Source of the DNA: Psilocybe azurescens
Lineage: Eukaryota > Basidiomycota > Agaricomycetes > Agaricales > Agrocybaceae
Assembly (NCBI GenBank): GCA_023853785.1
Contig: JAJIRX010000798.1
Location: forward strand, 310,001 to 374,000
Length of the DNA: 64,000 bases
Direction: 5' to 3'
A program made the translations under genes and the position numbers. A model generated the notes under the pieces. It saw only the letters and a program-made list of their open reading frames with translations. It was not told the DNA's origin and did no database searches. This document shows positions 1 through 11,310 of this stretch, in pieces (within the stretch, counting starts at the first letter, position 1; each line of letters begins with the position of its first letter).

Positions 1-403
1 TTTATTTTCCTCATTCTTTTCTTTTTCTTTTCCTTTCATTTTTGAATATAAAGCCTTCTTATCACATGATGGACAACATCATGTGATCATATATTGACTC
101 CTCCTACTCTGACTCACATTGTCAATACCATTATGACTCACTTCTCATTCTGACTCACACTCTGACTCACATCGACGGCACCGTCGTGGCTCATTCTATG
201 CTCTGACTCATACTTGGACTCATATTGTACTATAATTGTAGATACTCAAAACACTTAAATAGCCAGTAGACACCACTATTATTCCTTAGCTAGTTCTTGA
301 GAATCTAATCTCCTCTTACTCAATACCACTTGAACTCGCTGTTCTTGACTACTTGACTGTCAGCTTTATCCACACATGTGAATATAAGCCTGAAGTTGTA
401 ACA
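1..403 (-). mobile_element. Partial LTR, same family as the solo LTR at 47,778-48,198
   Basis: The reverse complement of this stretch resembles the 421-bp solo LTR found inside the transposase gene further right. The pyrimidine-rich start here matches the purine-rich (AAAAGAAAAGG-type) tract near the end of that LTR, and the block around 270-330 (CTAGTTCTTGAGAATC) matches its middle part reversed. It ends in GTAACA at 403, the same terminal hexamer that closes the other copy. The other end lies beyond the window, so I cannot tell a solo LTR from one end of a full retrotransposon. Confidence 0.6.
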
Positions 404-644
404 ATACTACTCTAGAGATGACTGACTAAGCAAGGTTCCATGATGAATAATAAAGAAGAAAATGGTGTGTAATGATGAGTAATAAACAGGATCATGATGA
501 GTAATAAAAGGAGTGATGGTGGAAACTTCTGGAATGATCAAAATATTAAGAAAGATAAAAGATATGATGAATGATGAATGATAAGATAAAAGATAAAAGA
601 TAATCAAGTGATGAAAATAAGAGTAAATAGGGAAACTCTGACAT
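404..644. repeat. Low-complexity GATAA/GATGA-rich stretch, no gene
   Basis: AT-rich sequence made of short imperfect repeats such as GATGAGTAATAAA and GATAAAAGATAA. An open frame exists on the minus strand, but its product is only F/I/S/H-rich, as expected from the composition. I see no gene here. Confidence 0.5.
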
Positions 645-1735
645 CCTGCTTCCCTAATTATACTCCCACCTTGAACTGAAGCCGACAAGCACAGTCACAT
701 GGTATTTGGTTTGCACTTGCCTCGGAAAGGTGACTTGACTGACAATGACAGGGAGGGATATTAGTCTCTCCTAGACAGACTTCGAATATGTGATGTACCC
801 TTGGATCATGATATATGAAGTTTGTTTTTACCACACCCTCTGAACTGTGTCAGAAAGTTGTTATATAATCAGTTTGGACTTTGAAAATAGGATTGAGCAC
901 ACTTTGCTTGACAAAGAGAAGATCTATAAAGACAATTTGGAGAGAGAAACTTTTAGAAGGTGTCAAACAACATTAATCCAAATTTTTGAGAGCTTTCAAA
1001 CAGATGTGGAAGTGCTGGACACCCATGTGTCCGGCTCAAGGCAAAGTCAAAAGATTATGTAAGTGACTTTGTGCTCAGTCTGCACCGGGATGAAAGCTGC
1101 TGCAGAACTCCTCCTCTCAGCACAAAATTTAAACCATCTATTATTTGAGCCAAATAAATGTGCTGTACCTTTCAAAAGGCTCGAATTATCTGTGTTACTA
1201 GATGCGACGATAATTCAAACTCCGAAGATTACATAAGAACATCCTGACACGGTTCGGACGGTGTCGTAAAAAAAAGGACTAGAGGGATACTGCCTATGCT
1301 GCCAGCGACTCCGTATCTATGGAAGCAGGAGTCAGTCAGTGGGATGGACAGTAAGTATTCTTGGATGCACTTAAAGGAGTGGATTGTCAAGGTGTGTAGG
1401 GATGTTAATGTAGGCGCTGGTGCTGACTTGACTTGACTTGAATGGGTAGATAGAGTTCCTATTACTATTATCAGTGAACAAGAACACCACACCAACAATT
1501 GACAGGCAGCGCAAGTCTTTTACAGCCCATTGACACAATTCCAAATTGACAAGACTAAAACTCAAAAACATTACCATCGGGATTTTCATGATTGCGAATT
1601 CATTCTATATAACATGCTATATATTTTGTAACAACCACACATTACTTACCCACTCACGACCTTACTTTCAACAACAACAAGAACAACAAATTTTGACAAC
1701 TTACACGACAGCTCATGAAGACGAACACAACGAAG
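645..1735 (+). other. Unit 1 leader region upstream of gene X, with a ~500-bp insertion
   Basis: From about 645 the sequence matches the leader found before gene X in the other units (CTGCTTCCCTAATTATACTCC and following). The match breaks near 740 and resumes near 1,240, so about 500 bp of unrelated sequence sits inside. That insert holds a 71-codon open frame at 847-1,062 that I do not recognise. The later part, about 1,290-1,735, is the 5' untranslated leader of gene X. It has lost CpGs seen in units 2-5, including the E-box, which reads CACATG at 696-701. Confidence 0.55.
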
Positions 1736-3930
1736 ATGCACAGTTCGATCCCACTCTCCAAGCCTCCTGCACCCCCATCCTCCTGCAACCTCTTACTCTA
1801 TTCAACCACCAGCAATACTCTAGGATCCCCATGCACCTCCTTGCTGCCCCAATCATCAGCAACAATATCAATGCTGCATGCCACCACCACTGCGCGCATC
1901 CCCTCCATCTGGCTCATTGCCACCACGCCCTCCGAAACGGGCCTCTCCGCTTCAGAGGTGTCATTCATTGCACCTAAGACAAAGCACTTGGGGACCCGAG
2001 TGTGGATGCGGGTGTCGATGGGAAAGCGTAAAGCAAGCTTGTCCTTAAGAAACCAATGCTCAGCATCCTTGGGATGGGTCTCAGATCTATTTGAGACTGC
2101 AAATCTGAGGAACAAGCAAAGGATCTGTTCAGATGTCAAGTGCAGTGTTGGGCTCTCTGAGTCCCGTCTCATTAATGATGTGTTGTGCACGTATGTGTAT
2201 GTGACACGACAGGGGGCAAGGACGGCTTTGAGATCTACGTGGACACAAGGCATGTGGATGCAAATATCGGCAAGATTGTGCTGGTGAAGAAGAAGCCAGA
2301 GGTGGCGCTGGATGGAGGAGGTGCAGAGGTGGCACTGGATGGAGGAGGTGCAGAGGTAGTGCTGGATGGAGAAGGTGCAGATGTGGGTGTGAATGCTGGA
2401 GGGGTGATGGGGGAGGCTACAAATGTGATGAGAGTGGGCAAGGAGGGTGAGGGTTTGAAGGAGGGGCAGGAAAAGGAGTGGTTGGGGCAGGGCGAAATAG
2501 AAGACGGGCAAGAAGGAGAAAGGGAAAGAGAAATGATTGGGAGAGAGAAGGGGCAGAAGAAGCAGAAGAAGCAGAAGGAAAACAAGATACATCATAAACG
2601 TAAGTCGCTTCTGCTGTTTTCTTGATCTTGCATGGAATTTAAACTTATCTTAGTCTCGTCTAACAGTCATCGAATACATATACAATCCTCACCACATTCA
2701 AAGAGTGCATCTTTGTGTCTTTGCCCCTTTGTCGTCTTGTTCTTGTCTTCGTACACGCGCACTCACCTACGTTCCTTCCTTCACAGCTCTAGAACCATTT
2801 CCCCCAGATCTCAATCCCAAGCCCAATGTTTGCAATCTCACATGCAGTTTAACTCACTCGACTCGGGCATACTCCTTAACCCCATGTCCACCGTGCCCGC
2901 CTCCACATTCACCTCTTCCCCATTGACCTCCATCTCCAAGTTCTAGTTCTAGCGCTACAGCCATGGCCACAGCTATGCAGGCACCTGCACTATTCAAGAT
3001 CATGCCCATGCCCACCCAAGAAGACGAGGGAGAATATGGAGACAGAGCAAAAGTCATTGGTTTTGCCATGGGAAGGCACGATGTTGATAACTTAAATGTA
3101 ATGTTAGACACTCAGCAAATGTAGAAAGCAGCTATATGATTGTTCTACCTTAAATGTAATGTTAGACACTGTTCAGAACAAGAGTAAGCATCTATACAAA
3201 GGTAGTGAAAAGTATGTGTACCTCAGCAAATATAGAAAGCAGCTGAGGTACGAAAAGCAAATGTGCAAGTATAAGTGAAAACGAGTGTGATGCGGAGAAT
3301 GAGCTACATAGGAAGTGGAAGCAATACATTGAACCAAATGAAGGATTGGCGAGACTAAATGGAGGGAAAGTGGTGATGAAGATATAGGAAGTGATAAAGG
3401 CATAAGGTGACTGAAAGGGTGAAGTGCGAAATAGGAAGGAGGAATCGAGAATGGAAGTGACGTGTCTGACTAAGAGATGAGTAAGCATAAACAAGCCGTC
3501 CTTCAACACACAAGCTTGACGACGACTGTGAGTTCAACTTACTCCTATAATGCTACGCATTCGAGATCAGGCGTGCTGAGCTTGACACTGTGGGCAGGAC
3601 ACTTGGTAGTGGGGAAATGTCAGCACACAGGGACAGGGGAAAGGATTGATCACGTGCAGCTCGATTAAGAGTGTGTGGTTGTTGGCTAGGATGGGGAGTT
3701 GGGCGCAGTTGAGGAATATGCTGGCGTCTGCACCTGGTCCCAGTGTTGATCATGGTGTGGATGTGGGAGGAGGGATGGGGATGGGGGAGGTAGGGAAGGG
3801 GAAGAAAAAAACAGCAGGATGGCGAAGGATGGCGAGGGAGAAGGAGAAGGATTCTGGCAAGAAGGAGAAGAAGAGGGATGGCAAGAAGGAGAAATAGAAG
3901 GAAGAAAAGGCAAAAGCGCAGGTGATGAAA
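1736..3930 (+). pseudogene. Gene X copy in unit 1 (5' half only, broken)
   Basis: This is the first of five copies of an unrecognised multi-exon gene. The ATG at 1736 opens a frame starting MHSSIPLSKPPAP, equivalent to MRSSIPLLS in units 3 and 4. The family then has a Ser/Ala/Thr-rich stretch, a more conserved block (GLSES.LINDTSCTY, then DPSHVDPDIGEIVLVKKK), an intron with donor GTAAGTCGCTT near 2,600, a second exon around 2,780-3,080 ending in an acidic EDEEN motif, and a Gly/Lys-rich tail near 3,650-3,900. Several frame changes are needed to follow the protein, and the 3' half is missing. The copy shows many CpG-to-TpG/CpA changes relative to units 2-5. No known domain is visible. Confidence 0.55.
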
Positions 3931-3999
3931 CAGTCAGCAAGCAGCTTCAAGCTGGGCGTGTTAACGTCTAGTTCTGGTGGGCCGCCGCCCTGTTGTGCG

Positions 4000-4430
4000 T
4001 GGGTTTTTGGGTGCTGGCTCCGATGCCAATGCTAATGCCAAAGCGAAAGGGAAGACGCTCAGTGCAAAGAAAAGCAGCGGGATGCTGCTCAGACTCAGAC
4101 TTCCTTCCACTATGCGACTGCCCTCTTTGGCATCTATGCATGTTGGATCAAGCACATCGTCGGTCAGGCCTTCGGTTCCTGGGCTCGCTCCGTTCCCTAT
4201 CATCACCTCCACCTCCAATGTCAACCTGAACAATTCCACACCAATACCAACATCAACAGTCAACAAATTCGCATATATCGCAGGTATCTTCTTTGTCTGC
4301 AAATTTGGGCAACTCGGGACACTCAGGACGAGAGCGAGTATGCGGTGAGATGGGCAGGGGCTGGAGGCTGTAAGGGAGATGGATGAAGGATCGTGTTCAA
4401 TTATTCTCATTCTTTTGTTTATTTAATTCT
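4000..4430 (+). pseudogene. Fragment of X', a diverged relative of gene X
   Basis: This segment encodes a peptide with KKSSGMLLRLRLPSTMRLP and a following SSVRPSVPGLAP. The same piece occurs at about 36,270-36,480 in unit 3 (NAKKNSGMILGLGLP). It is followed by the start of the gene X intron (TCGTGTTCAATTATTCTC at about 4,390), also seen at 22,149. It is therefore part of a second X-like gene whose remaining parts lie elsewhere in the units. Frames are broken and no function can be assigned. Confidence 0.4.
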
Positions 4431-5749
4431 GACGAGTGGGTGGTTTGGGTTGGGGGCATGAGGACTGGGTGCTAGCTACAATAGCGGCATCATTTGTCTC
4501 TGCAGAGCAACGCCACTGTCTACTTGTCTGTAAGTTGCCCGAGATTGTTTCTCAATCATCTTATCATCCTTGTGTGCTCATACCCTTACCCATACCTTTC
4601 ACTTCGTGGATCGTTCGTTGAACCAACCAGCAAGGCATCAACTGATTTACATCTTTTTCACCTACAGGCACCCGTTACTCAATGTACAGCCCTAGTGTGG
4701 GAGACTGAGCTCTTCTTCAACAATTTTGCTAAGCGCTGAGTTGTAGTGCATGCTGGCATTTCTCAGCATTCTCCCTGCTCGTACCGCTGACATCACTACC
4801 ACCAGAAAACTAACAGAGCACTCTTTCGCGCCGACTGCGATGGATATGAGCTTATGGGCCGTTGTCGCCCCACTCAAATCCTGCATAAGTGTACTGTTCA
4901 AATCACAACCATCCGCAGCAGTGATGTTACCCAGAAATGGTACAGTCAGGAGTAGGGATGATTTCCTAGTCGTCTCTTTTTCTGGCACATGGCATGAATG
5001 GATACCTTGACCGGATACCGGAAATGCGGAGGTGCTGAGCGCTACATGCAATGGTCAGTATCTCCTAAGGAATCAACGGGCTGTCCAGCATGAAATGACT
5101 ATGTCTTACTAATTCAGTGTGACCTTTCATCTCAGGTATCAGTCCGACTTGATATAGCACAAACAACGTGTGCACCACAAGATCCTTTTCTCATCTTATG
5201 CTGGCATCTCTCAGGGTCCATTTCAATCGATACCAGGCACTTTGCAGGTCATAATAATGTTTTTATTAATCCTCAGTGTCCCAGTGATCATTTCCCCTCT
5301 CATTTTGATCAATGGACAAGCAATGGAGACATTGGATCTGGACGTCGGAGTAGCATCCGTTACACACTCAACTCATGTTTCCACCTGAACAGTGAGAAAA
5401 CCATCAGATGCATTCATTGTCAACGATGCTTGTATGCCCTCGCCATCTTGTTCAACCTAGTCACTGTAGTATTCAACACTTTCACTACCTGTAGCTATTA
5501 GACTGCCTCCCTTCTATCTAAATTTGTTCCCTCATATCCTTCTGTACACCATTTTTACTTGCAAATTTGACATACATTGTGGTACGTACATCTCTTACTA
5601 TTTCAGTCTTACTGCTAATCGGTTTTGTCTAAGCATGTCGGGTTTGACATAGACTGCGGGTCTTTAATGGTACATAGCCAAGATCACAGCCTCTCACGCC
5701 ATACTTATCTGAACTGTACTGTACGGGGTGGACAAGGACTATGGCAGAA
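4431..5749 (+). repeat. Unit 1 downstream spacer, homologous to 25,640-26,960
   Basis: This stretch lines up with the part of unit 2 between gene X and gene Y: shared landmarks include CTCTTCNTCAACAATTT at about 4,710/25,920, GCTGGCATTTCTCAGCA-type sequence at 4,750/25,970, and TTTGATGGTACATGGCCAAG-like sequence at 5,665/26,875. Short open frames occur but none is conserved between copies. The unit is cut at 5,749 by transposon A, so the NACHT gene expected next is absent. Confidence 0.55.
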
Positions 5750-5925
5750 CACATGGGACAGTGATCAAATGATGTACCATACGGAATTTGAATTATTTAT
5801 TATCTAATGTGTCACACGGCCTGAAAGAGACTCACTGAAAAGCCAATTATCTTGTGCTTGTCACGGTGTCAAGTGAGGGCCTAAAATTCTCATGTGAGGT
5901 ACAGTGTCAAGTGGGCCCATCCCTG

Positions 5926-7888
5926 TGTACTTTACCTCCACCCAGGAACTCCATGTGGAGTCCACCAACTCCATACAAAAGTGGTGGACTCCACATGGAG
6001 TCCATCTGGAACATATGCAAGTGTTCAAAAATTATCTTTGATAGGTGGAGTTCAGGTGGACTCCAGATGGACTCCAGATGGACTTCAAGCAATTCCACTT
6101 GAGTCCAACTGGAGGCCAGATGGAAGCTCAGGTGGAGGCCAGGTGGAGTCCAGGTGGAGTTCAATTGGAATCCACCTGGACTGCATACCTGGGTGACAAT
6201 ATTCAGCTTAGGCCATCAGAGAGAGGACTTAGTGAATTTCACCAAGTCCAGCTATAGCCAGATATTAATTGGAATGTATTTTCTTATAGTAAATTCATAC
6301 AAGAATGTATATATAATATATTAAAAACTACATACTACTTATCTACAATATTATCTACTAGCGAAGTTCATCATCACTGAAACATAAGAAAAGAAATATG
6401 TAAAAATATGTAAACAAAAGAAATAAAAAAACAACATACGAAACAGACAGAAAAAGTAGGCGAGAGGGTACATAGTTGGTTCAAATAAACATAGAAGCAC
6501 ATAAACATAATAATAAAAATAGAAAACGAGACAAAAAAAAAAGAAAAAAAGGGGGCGAGAGGATGGCCATGTCGCTCGTAGCCCTGCCGTACGTGTTGTT
6601 GTTGTTGTTGTTGTGACCGTCATACACACTGTGGTGGTCTTTATACACGTTGTGGTGGCCGTCATACACGTTGTAGTGGCCTTCATCCACGTCGTGATGG
6701 CCGTCGTATGCGTCTGGCATGTCCATCCGTTGTGTTGTTGTGTCCGTCGTGTCTGTCGCACCCATTGTCGTTGTCGTTGTCATGGCCGTTGTACCCATTG
6801 TCATTGTTGTCGCACCCATTGTCATTGTTGTCGCAGCCGTTGTCATCGCTATGGCCATTGTATGCGTCGCTGTTGTTGTCGTGGTCTTTGCACGTGTCGC
6901 TGCCGTTGTCCGTAAGCCGTCCTGCGTGCCATCTTACCCATTGTTGTACGTATTGTACATGCCCCTCGTCGTCGTGAGGCCTATACAAAAAAAGAGGGGG
7001 GGAGCGGTTAATGGCAGCGGCATATGGAATTCGCGACTTACCTGTGCAGCCTCATTCCTTGTTCGCATTGCCTCCCCTCATTCTGCCTTGTTCCGCATTC
7101 GTCTCACCTTGCCTCGTTCCTCGTTTTCCCACCTGCCTTGTTCTGCCTTGTTCCATACTCACCTCCATTCGTTCGCGGGTGTCCAATTGTGCTTTGTCGG
7201 CCTTGGTTCGATGTGATGTGATGTGTGTTGGATCGGGTTGGCATGGGCCTGGCTCCGACTGACGACGGCGAGGTGGGGGACATACACGACAGCCGGCAGC
7301 GGGGTGGTGGTGGTCGGAGAAAGAGGTGGGGTGGTGGGAATAATAAATGGATGGACGTGGAATCAACAAGTGACATATGTGATGTTATTTGTCACTTGCC
7401 GAGAAATGCAGAGTTAAATGGCCGTATTGGTATGTATACCATCAAATTTTAAAGAATAACAAAGCCTATATGGCTTAGTTGGTTTAGCGTCGGTGTCCAG
7501 CTTTCTCAGATGCCTGAGTTCAATTCCTGATTGTGTCATTTTTTGCACTATAATAAATATAATAAAATATAAATAAAATATAAATAAAATCTGGGGATCT
7601 TCCTCCACCTGGAGTCCATTTGAAATTGGCGCTAAAATAGTGTATTCATGCTAATATACATGCTTTATGAGTCAAATCCACATGGAATCCATATGGAGAA
7701 TGTGAGACTCAGATGAAGTTCCACATGGAGTCCACATGGAGTTCCACATCCTCCACATTGGCCCACATGGAGGATGAGTGGATTCCAGCTGGACTCCATG
7801 TAGAGCCTCCACCTCTAAATGGCTGGGACACCTGCAAAAAAAGAGTCACTAAACTCCACATGGAATACCTGGGTGGGGGTAAAGACCT
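5926..7888. mobile_element. TIR element B, inserted in the left arm of element A
   Basis: Removing 5,926-7,888 and one flanking copy restores the arm of element A, which shows a real insertion. The 9-bp flanks are CCATCCCTG (5,917-5,925) and CCATCTCTG (7,889-7,897), a target duplication with one mismatch. The ends share CTTTACCNCCACCCAGG. Both subterminal regions (5,940-6,195 and 7,605-7,880) are packed with variants of CATGTGGAGTCCA in both orientations. A 9-bp duplication and complex ends would fit a Mutator-like non-autonomous element, but no transposase is seen. The interior (6,250-7,560) holds simple repeats, including a GTT run near 6,594. Confidence 0.7.
7464..7590 (+). mobile_element. 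tRNA-derived SINE-like sequence
   Basis: An A-box-like TGGCTTAGTTGG lies at about 7,470 and a B-box-like GAGTTCAATTCC at about 7,516, spaced as in a tRNA-type internal promoter. Then follow a T-run and an AT-rich tail with repeated AAATAT-type units. The acceptor and T-arm stems do not pair properly, so it is not a working tRNA. It lies inside element B. Confidence 0.4.
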
Positions 7889-8158
7889 CCATCTCTGATA
7901 CACCAAACACTGGCCCTGTGGGGAAATTTTTTGATTTCGGCAGCCAGTTTGCAGAAAATTTGGCACGGGCAACCACCATTCTAATGACCATTTCATGGGA
8001 TATTTTCATCCCTATTTTAATACTTTTACCATGGTTGGTTTACTAATCTAGATTCAATTGTAGGGAAAATTGGGGAAGAAATAGAACCAGAGGTCCACTG
8101 CAATTTATCCAGTTGCCTGGCATCATGGACTCTGCAATTAAGCATTGAAGAACAGTAT

Positions 8159-8885
8159 GGCCTCCGCTTTTGCAGAATTTTAAATTACATTCAGTACATA
8201 TTTTATATGCAGCTCCATTCTTTCAAAGAATAAATGTTCATTCAAAATGCAGTAAATAGGTAGTAAAATAGGTAAGAAAATTATGTGGTTTCCAAGCTAT
8301 ATGGCCTCTGCCACCAGCCATTGAAGCACAGAATGGCCTCCGCTTCTGCCGAATTTTTAAATACATTCAATACATATTTCGTATGGAGCTCCAATGTGTC
8401 AAGAATGAATGTTCATTCAAAATACGGTAAATAGGTAGTAAAATAGGTATGGAATTCATCTGTTTCACTAGCTGTATGGCCTCCGCTTCGGCAGAATTTT
8501 TAAATACATTCAATACATATTTCATATGCAGCTCCAATATGTCAAGAATGAATGTTCATTCAAAATGTGGTAAATAGGTAGTAAAATAGGTATGGAATTC
8601 ATCTGTTTCACTAGCTGTATGGCCTCCACTATCAGCCATTGAAGAACAGTATGGCTTCTGCTTCTGCAGAATTTTTAAATACATTCAATACATATTTCGT
8701 ATGCAGCTCCAATCTGTCAAGAGTAAATGTTCATTCAAAATTTCAGTAAATAGGTAGTGATAAAGGCATTGAATTCATCTGTTACCCTAGCTGTATGGCC
8801 TCCGCTATCAGCCATTGAAGTGCAGTATCGCCCCCGCTTCTGCAGAATTTTTAAATACAATCAATACATATTTCCAGTACTTTAC
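8159..8885 (+). repeat. Tandem repeat array, ~176-bp unit with one short unit
   Basis: The motif GGCCTCCGCTTCTGCAGAATTTTTAAATACATTCA recurs in diverged form at 8,159, 8,335, 8,478, 8,653 and 8,829, that is with spacings of 176, 143, 175 and 176 bp. Each unit also carries GGTAGTAAAATAGGTA and most carry GCCATTGAAG. The third unit has lost about 33 bp, including GCCATTGAAG. No coding frame runs through the array. Confidence 0.8.
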
Positions 8886-9178
8886 ACTCCCCACAAGCGC
8901 TGATCAGCACTACTCAGTGCTGAGTAACTCTGAGCAGATCTGAGTAGATCTGAACAGAACTATATAGTTCTGCACAGATCTACTCAGAAATTGTCATATA
9001 CAGACATAATAAACTGCAAGTGCTGAAGTCACATGATATTTGTGCTTAGTCAGCATTATATAATGATTTCTTACATAAGCTTTAAAATATGCTATCAAAA
9101 TCACATAATATTTCTGCTTAGTCAGCATTACATAAGCTCTTACATAATCTACTAAAGTCACATAATATTTGTAATAAA

Positions 9179-9520
9179 CGAGCTTTATGACCGCCGCTAC
9201 GCATCGGGGGATTCGCTGCTCACCCCCCTGCAGGGTCAACAGCTCATGGGCTGCGCCCCCAGACCCCGCTTGTCGGCGCCTACGCCTCCTCATTGAAAAA
9301 TAAATAATACCAATTACAATTATCATTACACTTGGGGGGAATGAGCTTGCTTCATCCCCTCTTTCATTCGACACTCCATGTCTCATAAAAAATAATAATA
9401 ATAGCAGCCACTCTTGGGGGATGAGCTGCGCTCATCCCCCTTGCTTCACACCTCCTAATATAATGTGTAGGAGGGGATGAGCTGTGCTCACCCCCTCCCC
9501 TACTTCATAGCCTGCTGGAG
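9179..9520. other. GC-rich patch with three C/G hairpins inside AT-rich DNA
   Basis: Within AT-rich element C sits a CpG-containing patch. At about 9,415-9,440 a perfect hairpin is formed by GGGGGATGAGC and GCTCATCCCCC with a 3-nt loop. Related hairpins occur near 9,334 (GGGGGGAATGAGC...TCATCCCC) and near 9,473 (GGGGATGAGC...GCTCACCCCC). Recurrence of the same stem suggests repeated copying or a selected structure. I know of no named element that matches. Confidence 0.5.
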
Positions 9521-9699
9521 TTGCACTCTTGCACCTCATTATGGAGGCACACAGCATCTCCATAGTCAAATTATATATACTCACAGTCAATAATAGTGAA
9601 AAATACACAAATATATATATACAGAACTGTATATTCTGTGTCTATTAAATATTTCTTTGCTTCTACAATCTCAAATTAAAATTTCAAACCATATTACAC

Positions 9700-10800
9700 C
9701 CACTCCAACTAATTCACAGTACCTTTGCCACCATGCCTGTTTTAATATCCACACCCCTGTCCATGTCCACTCCCAATCAATCATCATCCTACTTTATATC
9801 TTATATAATACTGCACTACTCATTGACTACTTACAAATCCCCATGGGCACAGCACCTGTGGCACTGTGCTATTTTAAATTTCATACCTTATACTCTTTCT
9901 CTTCACAATTAAATAGTCCTGAACATTAATCACGTTAATCTACATACAACCTATAGTACTTTAAATTTTAAATCTCAATTCTCACACCCAATACTTAATA
10001 ATATATTCATTTTTTCATGTGTAAAGCACACTGGAGCTTTATCCTCAAATAAATAATTTTATCACCTGTACAGCATTGTACACTGCTTATTTCCAATTAC
10101 AAAATCATGTCTCAATACTATCTTTCCATCCACATCTTTATTTAAATAGAACCAACACACCCATAAATCCTCCTGCTGCTATATGTCAGTCATAAAGTGA
10201 GCCAGGGTAGTGCCTATGTTAGTGCTCCACACCTCTATACTAAATATAATATAAATATTTCACCTCTCCACCCTTTCTAAGTCTAATGAAAACCATTCAG
10301 GAATATTGCAACAAAGCATGGCACCTTCAGCACCATGTCCATGTCAGTATACATCTCCACAATATATTCTCTGCCTACTCTTGAACAATTATTGTGTACA
10401 TTATTTGTCACAAAATAATCTTACTTGCATCTTATATACAAAACTGGAACTATCCTATTATCTACAGCACCCACAGCACAGTACTATTTTAAAATTTATA
10501 GCTTACACTCTTCACAATTAAAATAGCTGTCCTCTTATCCCACTACATTTGTGTTGCAAATTAATTACATTAATCTATAGCCCATAGTACATTAAAATTT
10601 ATATGTTAATTCTCATGCATAATAGTTAACTGTGTCTATATTTTTACCCACTACATGAGTAAAGCACACTGCAGCTTCATCCTCCAAAAAAACATCACCT
10701 GTACAGCACTGGAGACTGCCTATTTCCAGTTGTAAAACTGTGTCCCAGTTCTATTTTTCTATCTACATCTGTATTTAAATATTTACATCCTGTTCCACTC
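9700..10800 (+). repeat. Direct duplication of ~630-bp period inside element C
   Basis: Two AT-rich blocks resemble each other along several hundred bases. Landmarks are GTAAAGCACACTG at about 10,021 and 10,652, CACCTGTACAGCA at about 10,064 and 10,697, and the GTGCTATTTTAAAATTT-like stretches near 9,866 and 10,482. The offset is about 630 bp. No coding frame is conserved between the two. Confidence 0.6.
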
Positions 10801-11228
10801 ACAGAAAACATTGTCACCAACCCATAGTTCATTCCATACTAACTTGTTCACTACCCCAATCATATCTGTTGTTTGCAAATTTATTCAGTGGTTTTCATTT
10901 GAGTTTTCTGTTTTAAATAGTCTAAACCACAACATCTGCTCACCAAAGCAAAAACCACAGAAAATGCTTCAGTACAACTGGAAATGGGTAATAGGCACAT
11001 TGAGGAGGTGTTATTTAGACATGGAACCTTTTTCGGACTGTGTGGCACCCATTTTGTTGTTTGCCATCAGCCACTGGATGTTTGTTTTAAAAGGCCCCGC
11101 CTCACAGTTCCTAAAACACAATGGTGTGCTTTGTCATGATTAAGTAATTTGACTTATGTAACATTATATTTCCTCTTTCAGAAAAGCTTAGTCATTGAGC
11201 TCTCTTATATTATAGATGTGAAATTATA

Positions 11229-11310
11229 AAATGCACTCAACAGGAATTGAACCAACAGCTTTATATATACTAATTCTACACATGCTTTACCAACTACACT
11301 ATTAATACTT
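11229..11310 (-). mobile_element. Second tRNA-like SINE-type sequence
   Basis: Read on the minus strand, it has an A-box-like TAGTGTAGTTGG and a B-box-like TTGGTTCAATTCC about 45 bp apart, followed by GTTGAGTGCATTTTA. Its 3' end resembles that of the 7,464 element, suggesting one family. Stem pairing is poor, so it is not a functional tRNA. A weaker relative (GGGTTCAATTTTTAATG) lies near 11,530. Confidence 0.35.

Noticed and set aside
1798..2595. 265-codon minus-strand ORF rich in Leu/His/Pro
   Set aside because: It is the antisense shadow of gene X, which has the same blocks on plus in five copies; no such minus frame is conserved in the others.
6351..7216. Overlapping frames with Asp-Gly-His or Val-rich repeats on both strands
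   Set aside because: They arise from GTT/GTC-type simple repeats inside element B; frames are open on both strands, with no domain or splice support.
7464..7540. A functional tRNA gene
   Set aside because: A and B boxes are visible, but acceptor and T-arm stems do not pair and no sensible anticodon loop forms.
8159..8885. CRISPR-like array
   Set aside because: Repeats are long (176 bp), diverged along the whole unit, with no spacer/repeat pattern, and the organism is eukaryotic.
9415..9440. Rho-independent bacterial terminator or attachment site
   Set aside because: The context is eukaryotic (introns, basidiomycete genes) and there is no T-run after the hairpin.
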